Assembly (NCBI RefSeq): GCF_014695725.1
Contig: NZ_JACJOU010000012.1
Location: forward strand, 289,097 to 353,096
DNA from: Microcoleus sp. FACHB-672
GTDB taxonomy: Bacteria > Cyanobacteriota > Cyanobacteriia > Cyanobacteriales > Oscillatoriaceae
Direction of reading: 5' to 3'
Length of the DNA stretch: 64,000 nucleotides
Under the pieces are notes generated by a model that searched no databases, was not told the DNA's origin, and saw only the letters and a program-made list of their open reading frames with translations. Position numbers and translations under genes: made by a program. Positions 1-8,800 of this stretch are shown here, piece after piece (positions within the stretch are counted from its first letter, which is position 1; every line of letters starts with the position of its first letter).

Positions 1-143
1 CTTAAGGGAGCCAAACATTGAAACCACAAAAAATAACGCGCTGACGTAATATTTGCTTTGTTAAATCCTCGGAGTTTGTTTCAATGTATTACTCTATTTA
101 AATGTCCAGCGTTGTTTTTTGTATGTTTGCTGTGATCAGAAGT

Positions 144-179
144 GAATGAAGCGAGTTGCCGCAGCCGCTCGCTTCATTC
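144..179 (-). terminator. Hairpin after the sdhB-hli pair
   Basis: A perfect 12-bp inverted repeat (GAATGAAGCGAG at 144-155, its complement at 168-179) with a 12-nt loop begins 3 nt beyond the hli stop codon. It has no adjacent T tract on the minus strand. Cyanobacterial terminators often lack one, so termination or mRNA 3'-end protection is inferred. Confidence 0.6.
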
Positions 180-181
180 CT

Positions 182-373
182 TTAGCGCAGCCCCAGCCAC
201 GTGAAGAAATCTTGGCGAGTGAAAAATTCCAGTAGCAGGAGTGCGACAAATCCTAGCATGGCAAATCGTCCGTTAATTTGCTCTGCGTAAGCAGTCCAGC
301 CAAAGGCCGGTTCAGGTTGGTTATAAGATTCGGTTTGAGTAGATGCCGGCGCGGACGGTGTTTCTGGCTTCAT
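182..373 (-). CDS. High-light-inducible protein (Hli/Scp, CAB-like one-helix protein)
   Basis: A 63-residue one-helix chlorophyll-binding protein of the thylakoid membrane. Family members bind chlorophyll and carotenoid and protect photosystem II assembly under light stress. The diagnostic helix signature ExxNGRxAMxGF lies at residues 31-42 (E31, N34, G35, R36, A38, M39), followed by a hydrophobic stretch to about residue 50; residues 1-25 are polar and Pro/Thr-rich. The ATG overlaps the TGA of sdhB by four bases (ATGA), so translation is probably coupled to the upstream gene. The gene is followed by a strong hairpin, consistent with being last in the transcript. Family assignment is secure; which Hli it corresponds to is not. 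Confidence 0.93.
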   Translation of the reverse strand: MKPETPSAPASTQTESYNQPEPAFGWTAYAEQINGRFAMLGFVALLLLEFFTRQDFFTWLGLR

Positions 374-1479
374 AGTTTTTCAGGGTTTTCTTGACTTTCT
401 TGAGCAGATTGTTGCTCTAAATTTTGTACGGATTCAATCAGCGATCGCACAACCGCTGCTCCTTCCGACGGTTCAAATGATAAGGGAAATTTGCGTTTTG
501 CCAGCATCCGCAACCCTAATGGGCCGAGGCTGGCTAATCCTTTGATATCACGGAAACTGTTACCGACAACTTGCAAACCGAATTTGCGCTCATCAATCCA
601 ACCACCTTCTTTGACGAGATTGATTAATACTTTGCGGTGGCGGATTTGCCGGCTGTCTTGGGCATTTTTGCGCTCAAGAATTTCTTGTTTGATTTTGCCG
701 ATTTGATCCATTGGTGCGACTTCCATCGGACAGACGGCATTGCAGTAATAACAGCGGGTGCAACCCCAGACGCCGGCGGTGCCTTGGTTGTATTGTTCCA
801 ACCGGCTTTCTGTCTGGTCATCGCGGGAGTCGGCTACCATCCGGTAAGCTTTCGCGAGGGCGTGAGGACCGACAAACTCAGGATTGACTTCGCGGGCGTT
901 GCACTCGGAATAACAGGCACCGCAGAGGATGCAATTGCCGGTTTGATTCAGTTGTGCCCGTTCCTCAGGGGTTTGAAGGAACTCACGTTCTGGAACTTGT
1001 CGTGCGCCGGTGCTCACATACGGATCGACTGCCTGGAGGTTATTCCAGAAACTGGCCATATCCACCACCAGATCCTTAATCACCGGCATATTGCCCATTG
1101 GCGCGATAGTAATTTCTGGGATGCCGTCTGCCGGTGTTCTTGGAGGTGCATCTTGCCCACCTTTGTTTTTGAGCAGGGCATCCTGTCCTTCCTGTGCCGG
1201 CACCTGGGCAGCCTGAGCTGCAATTTGCTCTAATCTCGCCAGTTCGCTGCCCACATTCTCCTTACAGGCTAGCGCGGAGCGCCCATCAATTCGCATGGAA
1301 CAACTGCCGCAGATGGTGTTGCGGCAATTTTTGCGAAACGCTAGGGTTCCATCTTGCTCCCACTTAATGCGATTGAGGCAATCTAAAATTGTATTACCCG
1401 GTTCCACCTCCAGCGTGTAAGTCTGAATGCTAGGAGAGGAATTTTGATTTTGTCGAACGACCTTAAAACGAACTTGCAT
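370..1479 (-). CDS. sdhB: Succinate dehydrogenase/fumarate reductase iron-sulfur subunit
   Basis: The iron-sulfur subunit carries electrons from the flavoprotein to quinone in the membrane. An N-terminal 2Fe-2S ferredoxin-like domain has C52, C57, C60 and C72. The C-terminal domain holds two cysteine clusters, CILCGACYSECN (about residue 180) and CTRCYYCNAVCP (about 240), for the 4Fe-4S and 3Fe-4S centres. At 369 residues it is long for the family. About 45 extra Gln/Ala/Lys-rich residues follow C72, and there is a polar Gln/Glu tail. No sdhA or membrane anchor gene is adjacent, which is normal in cyanobacteria, where sdh genes are scattered. The stop overlaps the hli start. Confidence 0.93.
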   Translation of the reverse strand: MQVRFKVVRQNQNSSPSIQTYTLEVEPGNTILDCLNRIKWEQDGTLAFRKNCRNTICGSCSMRIDGRSALACKENVGSELARLEQIAAQAAQVPAQEGQDALLKNKGGQDAPPRTPADGIPEITIAPMGNMPVIKDLVVDMASFWNNLQAVDPYVSTGARQVPEREFLQTPEERAQLNQTGNCILCGACYSECNAREVNPEFVGPHALAKAYRMVADSRDDQTESRLEQYNQGTAGVWGCTRCYYCNAVCPMEVAPMDQIGKIKQEILERKNAQDSRQIRHRKVLINLVKEGGWIDERKFGLQVVGNSFRDIKGLASLGPLGLRMLAKRKFPLSFEPSEGAAVVRSLIESVQNLEQQSAQESQENPEKL

Positions 1480-1657
1480 AGTTGCTACTCCACCAATCCC
1501 GTATAGGGGGATGCTTAGACCATTGTATGCCGGTTAATTCATAAGGTGTGTCGCAGTTATATCCTTATTCAACCCCAGCCGGCAACTTATAGCCATTAGC
1601 AATTAATAAAAGGTGAGAATGTTAAATTAAAGCTGTTGCCAGTTGAGGGCTTTGCCA

Positions 1658-2362
1658 ATGACCGTTTCAATTCTTGCCTCAACCCAAATTGAATACCCAG
1701 ATGAAGATGGTTTACCAATGGCTGAAAGTGATTTCCAGCGCGATTATTTAATGGCTGCTGTTAAAGTGCTGGAAATCCACTTCCAGAATCGGCCTGATGT
1801 TTACGTTTCTGGAAATCTCTTTATTTACTACGAAGAAGGAAATCCCCAGTCAGTTGTCGCCCCCGATACTTTTGTTGTCTTGGGGGTGGAAAAACGCCAG
1901 CGCCGTTCCTATAAAATTTGGGAAAATGGAGACAAAACTCCTGATTTTGTGCTAGAAATCACGTTAATGAGTACCCGCAGTCAAGACCAAGGCGCGAAAA
2001 AAGGTATTTACGCTTTTTTAGGGGTACGAGAATATTTTCAGTACGATCCAACCGGCGATTATCTCGATCCTCAACTTCAGGGACTACATCTGGTTGAAGG
2101 CAATTATTTCCCAATAGCGCAAACCAGTTTACCAGATGGGACAAGTTCGGTATCCAGTGAAGTTTTAGGGTTAGATTTGCGAGTTTTGCCAGATGGTAAA
2201 CTTCGCTTTTACAATCCTACAACGGGTGAATTTTTGCTCACCCATGAAGAAGCTGAGGCAGCGCGACGGGACGCTGAGGCAGCGCGACAGGAGGCTCAAG
2301 AGCGAGCGCAGCGATTAGCCGCTAAACTGCTAGAGTTGGGAATCGATCCTGATGCACTTTAA
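1658..2362 (+). CDS. Uma2 family endonuclease-like protein (DUF820)
   Basis: A 234-residue protein of the PD-(D/E)xK-fold Uma2 family, which is strongly expanded in cyanobacteria and has no settled cellular role. I see PD at 69-70, the PDFVLEI motif with E100 retained, basic residues K114/K115, and the typical LGVREYF block at 121-127. The last 40 residues are Glu/Ala/Arg-rich with repeated EAEAAR units and should form a coiled coil; the underlying DNA is a short direct repeat. An in-frame TTG exists at 1643, but the ATG at 1658 gives the usual MTVS-type N-terminus. It stands alone, divergent from sdhB. Family sure; nuclease activity inferred only. Confidence 0.85.
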   Translation: MTVSILASTQIEYPDEDGLPMAESDFQRDYLMAAVKVLEIHFQNRPDVYVSGNLFIYYEEGNPQSVVAPDTFVVLGVEKRQRRSYKIWENGDKTPDFVLEITLMSTRSQDQGAKKGIYAFLGVREYFQYDPTGDYLDPQLQGLHLVEGNYFPIAQTSLPDGTSSVSSEVLGLDLRVLPDGKLRFYNPTTGEFLLTHEEAEAARRDAEAARQEAQERAQRLAAKLLELGIDPDAL

Positions 2363-2537
2363 AAGACTGAGCGCTCGATTAATGGGGGATGCTGCGAGAG
2401 AAGCAATCTCTATGCCGGCACAAAGCGACTGAACCACAGAATTACGTCGTTGCAAATCGAGCATTTCCACCCGTTAACATCTAGCCGGTGGAAGTGCCAA
2501 GATAGTTAACGTAGCCCCTCAGAATTCCCTAAGTCCC

Positions 2538-3059
2538 ATGCAAACCGAACCTCTCTACACCCGCTTGCCCAAAGTTCCGATGTGGCGACGGGCGTGTGCC
2601 CTGTTCGTCGATATCCTGCCGGTTTGGCTGCTCAGTTCGCTGCTAGTCAACAATTTTATTCTTGACTTTCTAGTCTGGCTGGGGTTGCGAGTGCTACTTG
2701 TGTCGGCAAATCAGGGGCAAAGTCTGGGACGCTGGGCATTCGACATGAAGGTGGTAGACGAACGTTTCGGGAAGTCACCCGGACTGCTAGAGTTAACCAA
2801 GCGGGAAGCACTCACCGGCATTGGTGTCAGCTTGACAGTGTTTGGGGTTACTAACCTCAATCCCTCAACGGCCCAATACTTGTTGCTAGTCGTTCCCTTG
2901 GCCCTAGATTGTAGTCTTGCTTACTTTGACCCCATGCGGAAGCAGGCATTTCACGATCGCTTTGCCGCTACAATGGTGGTCTCAACACGCCGGGGTTACT
3001 CGCTGGATATTAAAGTTAAAAAATGGGTTGCTCAGTTGCGCCGTTTTGTGAAACAATAG
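2538..3059 (+). CDS. RDD family membrane protein
   Basis: A 173-residue integral membrane protein with the RDD-family layout: a conserved arginine and aspartate in the first helix region (RRACALFVDILP, about residues 12-23), a short second helix, a GQSLGRWAFDMKVVDE-type signature near residues 58-75, and a hydrophobic segment around 110-130 (LLLVVPLALDCSLAY) followed by the HDRFAAT motif. Function is unknown; some RDD proteins have been linked to ion transport. It lies 43 bp upstream of rpmG on the same strand, so co-transcription is possible. Confidence 0.8.
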   Translation: MQTEPLYTRLPKVPMWRRACALFVDILPVWLLSSLLVNNFILDFLVWLGLRVLLVSANQGQSLGRWAFDMKVVDERFGKSPGLLELTKREALTGIGVSLTVFGVTNLNPSTAQYLLLVVPLALDCSLAYFDPMRKQAFHDRFAATMVVSTRRGYSLDIKVKKWVAQLRRFVKQ

Positions 3060-3102
3060 ATATTTGTGTTTAATTCTGTACCCCTTCTGATTTTGTAAAA
3101 AT

Positions 3103-3291
3103 ATGGCTAAGGGTGTCCGCATAATCGTAACCTTGGAATGCACCGAGTGTCGCAGCAACCTGGACAAGCGTTCTGCCGGCGTCTCTCGGTACACCACCAG
3201 CAAAAACCGCCGCAACACGACGGCTCGTCTAGAACTGAAAAAGTTCTGCACTCACTGTAACAAACACACCGAACACAAAGAAATTAAGTAG
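3103..3291 (+). CDS. rpmG: 50S ribosomal protein L33
   Basis: A 62-residue basic protein of the large ribosomal subunit with the L33 pattern: [16 protein letters not shown] at the start, a central TSKNRRNT segment and a C-terminal [11 protein letters not shown]. Two CxxC pairs (C13/C16 and C49/C52) form a zinc ribbon, so this is the zinc-binding C+ form. It is followed by rpsR, then an RNase II/R-family gene, an order often seen in cyanobacteria. Confidence 0.97.
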   Translation: MAKGVRIIVTLECTECRSNLDKRSAGVSRYTTSKNRRNTTARLELKKFCTHCNKHTEHKEIK

Positions 3292-3337
3292 TCATGAATC
3301 ATGCGTCAGTCCTCAAAAAACTGACAAATGATAAATG

Positions 3338-3379
3338 ACAACCGACAACCGACAACTGACAACCGACAACTGATAACTG
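3338..3379 (+). repeat. Heptamer tandem repeat (ACAACYG x6) abutting rpsR
   Basis: Six consecutive 7-bp units: four follow ACAACCG or ACAACTG exactly, with one further ACAACTG and a last ATAACTG. They fill the space between rpmG and rpsR and end 2 nt before the rpsR ATG at 3382, so the normal Shine-Dalgarno position lies inside the repeat. This matches the STRR type of heptameric repeats known from cyanobacteria. Confidence 0.9.
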
Positions 3380-3381
3380 CT

Positions 3382-3597
3382 ATGGCTTATTTCCGCCGCC
3401 GTGTTTCCCCCATTAAACCTGGCGATCCGATTGATTACAAAGATGTCGATTTGCTGCGTAAATTTATCACAGAGCGTGGGAAGATTTTGCCGCGCCGCAT
3501 TACAGGTTTGACAGCCAAACAACAACGAGACATGACCCTAGCAATCAAGCGGGCTAGGCTGATTGCTTTATTGCCCTTCATCAACCAAGAAGGATAA
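3382..3597 (+). CDS. rpsR: 30S ribosomal protein S18
   Basis: A 71-residue basic protein of the small subunit platform. It begins [13 protein letters not shown] and contains the S18 core [17 protein letters not shown] and the [17 protein letters not shown] helix that contacts rRNA. An upstream in-frame ATG at 3328 would only add translated heptamer repeats, so I chose 3382, which gives the family's usual length. No Shine-Dalgarno is visible because repeats reach the start codon. It follows rpmG by 90 bp on the same strand. Confidence 0.96.
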   Translation: MAYFRRRVSPIKPGDPIDYKDVDLLRKFITERGKILPRRITGLTAKQQRDMTLAIKRARLIALLPFINQEG

Positions 3598-3627
3598 CTG
3601 ATTGAGTGGCCAGCGCTGAGTGCAGAG

Positions 3628-3682
3628 TTTAGTTGTTAGCTGTTAGTTGTAAAAAACTGAGAGCTAATAGCTGATAGCTAAA
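3628..3682 (+). terminator. Heptamer-built inverted repeat after rpsR
   Basis: Three TTAGYTG heptamers (from 3629) face three AGCTRAT-like heptamers (from 3662) around an A-rich spacer. Residues 3628-3648 can pair with 3662-3682 over 21 bp with every mismatch a G-U type pair on the plus-strand RNA. It lies 30 bp after the rpsR stop and 60 bp before the RNase gene, so it may end or process the ribosomal mRNA. That role is inferred. Confidence 0.5.
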
Positions 3683-3741
3683 CCTCATTGCTCATCGCTC
3701 AAAATCTAAAATATAACTATCCAAAAATCGCATAGAAGCTT

Positions 3742-5760
3742 GTGGAGAAAGGAACGCTGATCGAATTTCGGCTGCACGGAGAGCGTCGGCTCGCTGTGGC
3801 AGAATGTCCAGATGGGAAAAAGAACTGGAAAGTAACCGACGAACAGGGTCTATCCCACAGCATTCCTCCCCGACAGCTCAGTTATGAAGTGAAAGGGGCG
3901 ACTTACAAACCTTCAGAAATTGCCCTTTTTAAAAAAGAAATCCAGCCCTATCTAGACCCATCTAGTTTAGAGGTGGCTTGGGAATTTTTAGTTGAAGAAA
4001 ATCAGTCAGTGGAGCCGGCAGAAATGGCTCAACTGCTATTTTCCGATAAAACGCCGGCTCAGTGCTACGCGGCTTATTATTTACTGTCTGAAGATAAACT
4101 TTATTTCAAACAAAAAGGCGACCGTTACGAACCGCGCTCAGCGGTAATGGTGGCCGAACTCAAACATCAGCAAGAAGTAGAAAAGCAGCGGCAGCAAGAG
4201 TGGCAAGAATTTTTAGAGCGGGTACAACACCGGCTCTGTGGAAAACTGGTGGAGTGGCAAACCAGCGATCGCGTTCGCATTGAAGCCCTAGAAAGGGTTG
4301 CGGCCTTAGGAGATGAAGCCTCTCACCGTGCTCCCGCCCTAGAAACACTAGCAGCATTGAAACGCCCCGAAACTCCTCAAGGGGCTTTTCAGCTTTTGGT
4401 AGATTTAGGACAGTGGACTGTGCACGAAAACTTATCTTTACGGCGCAGTCAAACTCCGACTCACTTTTCTACCAAGGTGCTGGATGTGGCTCAAAGTTGT
4501 TTGAATTCTCCGCCCCCCGATCCTGACACAAATCGGCTGGATCTGACCCATCTTAAGGTGTACACCATCGATGATGAAAGCACCCAAGAAATTGATGATG
4601 GGTTGAGTCTGGAATATTTGGAAGATGGGCGAGAACGCTTGTGGGTTCATATCGCCGATCCGACTCGGTTACTATCACCTGGGGATGAATTAGACTTAGA
4701 AGCGCGCCGGCGCAGCACCACATTGTATCTGCCCACCGGCATGATCCCAATGTTCCCCCCAGAATTGGCAACCGGCCCGATGAGTTTGGTGCAGGGACGC
4801 ATTTGTTACGCGCTCAGTTTTGGCATCATTTTAGATGAAACAGGGGGCGTGCGGGAGTACACCATTCACCCAAGCTCAATCAAACCGACCTACCGGCTCA
4901 CCTACGAAGATGTGGATGAGATGCTGCATCTGGATCTGCAAACAGAACCAGAAATCTCTGCAATTGCTCAGTGGGCAAAACGTAGACAGAAATGGCGATT
5001 ATCCCAAGGGGCGATCAGCATCTCCATGCCTGAAGCCATCATTAAGGTTCATGAGGACGATATCACTATTGACGTGATGGAAGACTCGCCCTCACGGCAT
5101 CTGGTGGCAGAAATGATGATTTTAGCGGGGGAAGTGGCAGCGCGTTACGGTCAGACCCACAGCTTGGCCCTGCCTTTCCGCCATCAACCCCAACCAGAAC
5201 TGCCTTCAGATGAAGAACTGATTCTGCTGCCGGCAGGGCCGGTGAGAGCTTGTGCGATTCGCCGGTGTATGCCTCGTAGTGAGATGAGTATCACACCGGC
5301 ACGTCACGCAAGTTTGGGTTTAGATACTTATACTCAAGTCACCTCGCCCATTCGCCGATATACCGACTTGCTCGCTCACTTTCAACTCAAAGCTCACCTG
5401 CGCGGCGATCCCCTGCCCTTTTCGACAGAACAGATGCAAGAGTTGGTGATGAGTGTGAGTGCGGCTGTGAAAGAGGCCACCTCAGTGGAACGTCAAACCC
5501 AACGTTATTGGGGCTTGGAATACCTTCGCCGGCACACGAATGAAGTTTGGCAGGCATTGGTGCTGCGCTGGCTCAGAGAAGACGATAATTTAGGACTGAT
5601 TCTGTTAGAAGAATTAGGCTTAGAGTTGGCTTGGCGTTTTCCCCGTCCTGTGGCACTGGGCGAACGCTTAGAAATCAAGGTGAGTTACGCAGATCCGCGC
5701 AAAGACGAGATTCATTTCCAAGAATTAATCGCTCAGTCGGCTCACCATGCCGCTCACTAA
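3742..5760 (+). CDS. RNase II/RNase R family 3'-5' exoribonuclease
   Basis: A 672-residue RNB-domain exoribonuclease that degrades RNA from the 3' end and helps turnover of mRNA and rRNA fragments. An N-terminal region (about 1-250) resembles the cyanobacterial cold-shock/HTH-like part. The RNB catalytic domain runs from about 265 to 570 and contains the aspartate cluster IDDESTQEIDDGL (near 275-287), which binds the two metals, and the YTQVTSPIRRYTDLL signature (about 532-546). The C-terminal 80 residues form a small beta domain. It starts with GTG at 3742, with no better ATG near. RNase II and RNase R cannot be told apart by eye, so no symbol is given. Confidence 0.92.
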   Translation: MEKGTLIEFRLHGERRLAVAECPDGKKNWKVTDEQGLSHSIPPRQLSYEVKGATYKPSEIALFKKEIQPYLDPSSLEVAWEFLVEENQSVEPAEMAQLLFSDKTPAQCYAAYYLLSEDKLYFKQKGDRYEPRSAVMVAELKHQQEVEKQRQQEWQEFLERVQHRLCGKLVEWQTSDRVRIEALERVAALGDEASHRAPALETLAALKRPETPQGAFQLLVDLGQWTVHENLSLRRSQTPTHFSTKVLDVAQSCLNSPPPDPDTNRLDLTHLKVYTIDDESTQEIDDGLSLEYLEDGRERLWVHIADPTRLLSPGDELDLEARRRSTTLYLPTGMIPMFPPELATGPMSLVQGRICYALSFGIILDETGGVREYTIHPSSIKPTYRLTYEDVDEMLHLDLQTEPEISAIAQWAKRRQKWRLSQGAISISMPEAIIKVHEDDITIDVMEDSPSRHLVAEMMILAGEVAARYGQTHSLALPFRHQPQPELPSDEELILLPAGPVRACAIRRCMPRSEMSITPARHASLGLDTYTQVTSPIRRYTDLLAHFQLKAHLRGDPLPFSTEQMQELVMSVSAAVKEATSVERQTQRYWGLEYLRRHTNEVWQALVLRWLREDDNLGLILLEELGLELAWRFPRPVALGERLEIKVSYADPRKDEIHFQELIAQSAHHAAH

Positions 5761-5887
5761 TGGTTAATCTAATTTCAGCTGAGTTCAAAAGCTAGAGAGA
5801 TTCTTTGGGAAAAAGTCACTTTATTAAGTAACTTTGTAAAAAACAACCGATCTCTTCCTTATAGCGCATGATAGGTTATCGCCGTTT

Positions 5888-8800
5888 GTGATAGCTGAAG
5901 TCATGTCACTTCAACCTGAGCGCTCCATCAGAATTGAACTCAACATCCAAGCCGAGCAGCCAGAGTTATTAGAAGGTTTGGATCTGTGGCTGCATCTGGG
6001 GTTGATTTCTGATGCCCAAGTGCGGCAGTTGTGCCGGCAGTATCTCACCTGTCGATTACCCTACCAGCCTGTCGTCGCGCCGCCAGAGAAAGAAAGAGAG
6101 ATAAAGACAGAGGAAGCGCCGCCGCCAGCAAAACGCCGCACGCCGCAACCTGTACACTCACTAATGGCAGAACTTAGCGTCCGGTGGCTGCTGTTTCTGG
6201 GCGTTTTCATGGTGGTGGTGTCTTCTGGGTTGCTTGCCGCCAGTCAGTGGGAACGCTTTCCGGCATTTGGACAATACGGCGTTCTGCTGGCTTATACTTT
6301 AGTGTTTTGGGCTGTCAGCTACTGGGCAAACCGGCAGCGAAATTTACAGTTAACTGCTCAAACCTTGCAACTCGTCACTCTGCTATTAGTGCCGGTGAAT
6401 TTTTGGGCGATGGATGGGTTTCGGTTGTGGAATTATCCCCTGGAATGGCTAACCGTTGCCATTGCGACTGCTGCCCTCACCGGCATCACGGTTTTGCTGC
6501 TGAAAAATCAACCCAATGCTTCCCGTCTCGCCCTGATTAATACGCTGGGACTCAGTTATCTGCACTGGGGTTGGAAACTGCCGGCACTTCCCGTTCCCCT
6601 GATTGCCGTTTATGTCGGTACAGTTGGAACTTCCCTCGCCACATTTTATCAATACCGGCGCATTTCCCCTCAAACTCCAGAACCTTCTGCCGGCACTGAG
6701 GAACAAGCTTCTAACAATATCCAGAAATACGCTTTAACTGGGGCAGCCGTCGTCGCTTATGCCTTAACCATATTATTATTCCGGGCCATATTTGTCGCCC
6801 GCGTGCCCATCAATCAGTTGGGGTTAGCAATCGGCATTTGTGGTTGGTTATTTGCATGGCTATCTCAACAGGAAACCACCAACGTCACCCCCTCACCTTC
6901 TCCCCGTCTCACTCCTTGGGAACAGATGGGTGCCATTTTAATGGTAATAGGCTGGCTAGTTGCTGTTGTCACAGAACCCTGGCAAGCGTTTGCCGTGAGT
7001 GGGTTGTTGTTGTGGTTTTTGAGCAGTCGTTTGCGCCGGCATTGGCAGCAGGATGATTTAACCGGCATTTACATCATCGGGTTGCAAAGCGTTTGGTTAG
7101 CTTGGCGGTTAATTCCAGAGGCAACCCAGCAATGGGCGATTACCACCGGCACCCAATTAGCCGGCATTCCTGTAGATGCTCCTTGGGCTTTATTGAGCCT
7201 TGCCCTGTTTCCCTATCTAATTTTTATGGTGTGGGTGACAGATTGGCTGCGCTGCCGGCAGAAATTGGCGCTTGCCCGCTTTAGCGAACAGCTAGCACTG
7301 ATATTTGGGACTTGTTTAACGCTGCTGAGTTTACCCTATGCCTTATTACGAACGCTCAATTTGCTAGCTTCCACCCTCACTTTGGCAGTTGTGACGTGCC
7401 GGCAGACACCTACCAGAATCGTGCCGGTGTACCTCACTCACATTGCCGGTTTATTAACAATTTGTTCAGCAATTGATTGGATTTGGCCAAATCTCAGTTT
7501 AGGATTTTGGGCAACAATTTTATTAGTGTTGGCAATTGTTGAATGGTTATTCAGTTTGTATTCAGAATCAAAAATTGAAACTGAAGAATCCAGCGAGGAA
7601 AATTTATCTCTATTTATTAATAAAAACAGTAGTTGGTATCTAGGATTAGTGCTTGCCGGCATCAGTTATTTTTTACTCCTCAATAATTACTCTAACTTCC
7701 TTAGCAACATTGGGAACAGCTATCCAGAGTGGGGTCTTGTTTGGCTGATTGCGCCCCTTGCGCTTACGGGGATTACCAGACGGCTAAACACAAGCCGACG
7801 CCCAATTTCTTCGTGGTTGAGTACATCTGCCTTATTCATGGCGCAAATTCTGACCATACAGATGCCGGCAACCCGATTAATTGGTTTGGGTGTTGCCACC
7901 AGCTTGATGTTCCTCAACACGCGATATTTAAGGCAAGTAAGCGCTGCTATTATCACCCTTGGATTTGGGCTGAGTTTCTTTTTTACCCAACTTTATGAAG
8001 GCATTCCTGTATTTCCCCGGCTAACAGCAAATGACTGGTTAGTTACTATTGCCGGCACCTTTGGTATTTTATGGCTTTTAAGAAGTTTACTGCTTGTCAC
8101 CTCCCCTCCAAAAGCCGAAGGTGAAACACCCTCACTTGCGGCAATTTACGCACCGGCAGTAGATTTCTGGGGGATCACATTATGTAGTGTTGAGCTGTTA
8201 ATTTTGACGCTTCACTCGTTTGCAGTTTACTGGAAATGGCTTGATCCGAGTGTTCTTGTGATCATTGCTGCCGGTATTACTTTAACTGCAATCCTCTATC
8301 GCGGCAGGCGGCAACCTTCCAACTGGATGCTTTACAGTTTTGGTTGGGGTTTAGAAGTTTTGGCAGCAGAATTCCTTGGCTTTTTCGGGCGTGAGGTGAT
8401 TCATTTAGCGATTGCGAATATTGCCTTGGGTTTAATTTTCCAATTGATAGGGGATTGGTGGCAAAGACGTGCCGGCACAGAAAACTTTCCCAGCAGTTGG
8501 CACATTTTGCCCCTGCTATATGGCGGATTGGGTGCGCTATTACGTTGGGGACTTTTTGCAAACTGGACGGGTTTAACGTCCTTGGGTTTAGCCTTAATTG
8601 CCATTGGTGTAGGACGCCGGCGTCAAGAACTCAAGTTTTTAGTTTACTTGGGTTTAATTGGCGCGTCGGTTTCTGCCTATGAAATTCTGGGATATCGCAT
8701 TTCATCGCTGCCTGCCGGTGATCAATTAATTGCAATGGTCGCTTTAGGCACAAGTATTTTATATGCTTATCGAATCCTGAATATTTGGTTAAGCGATTAT

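Noticed and set aside
637..1233. 198-codon plus-strand frame over sdhB
   Set aside because: It is antisense to the conserved iron-sulfur subunit, whose cysteine clusters are unmistakable; the translation is not protein-like.
3338..3379. Possible CRISPR-like repeat
   Set aside because: Units are 7 bp without spacers; it is a heptamer tandem repeat.
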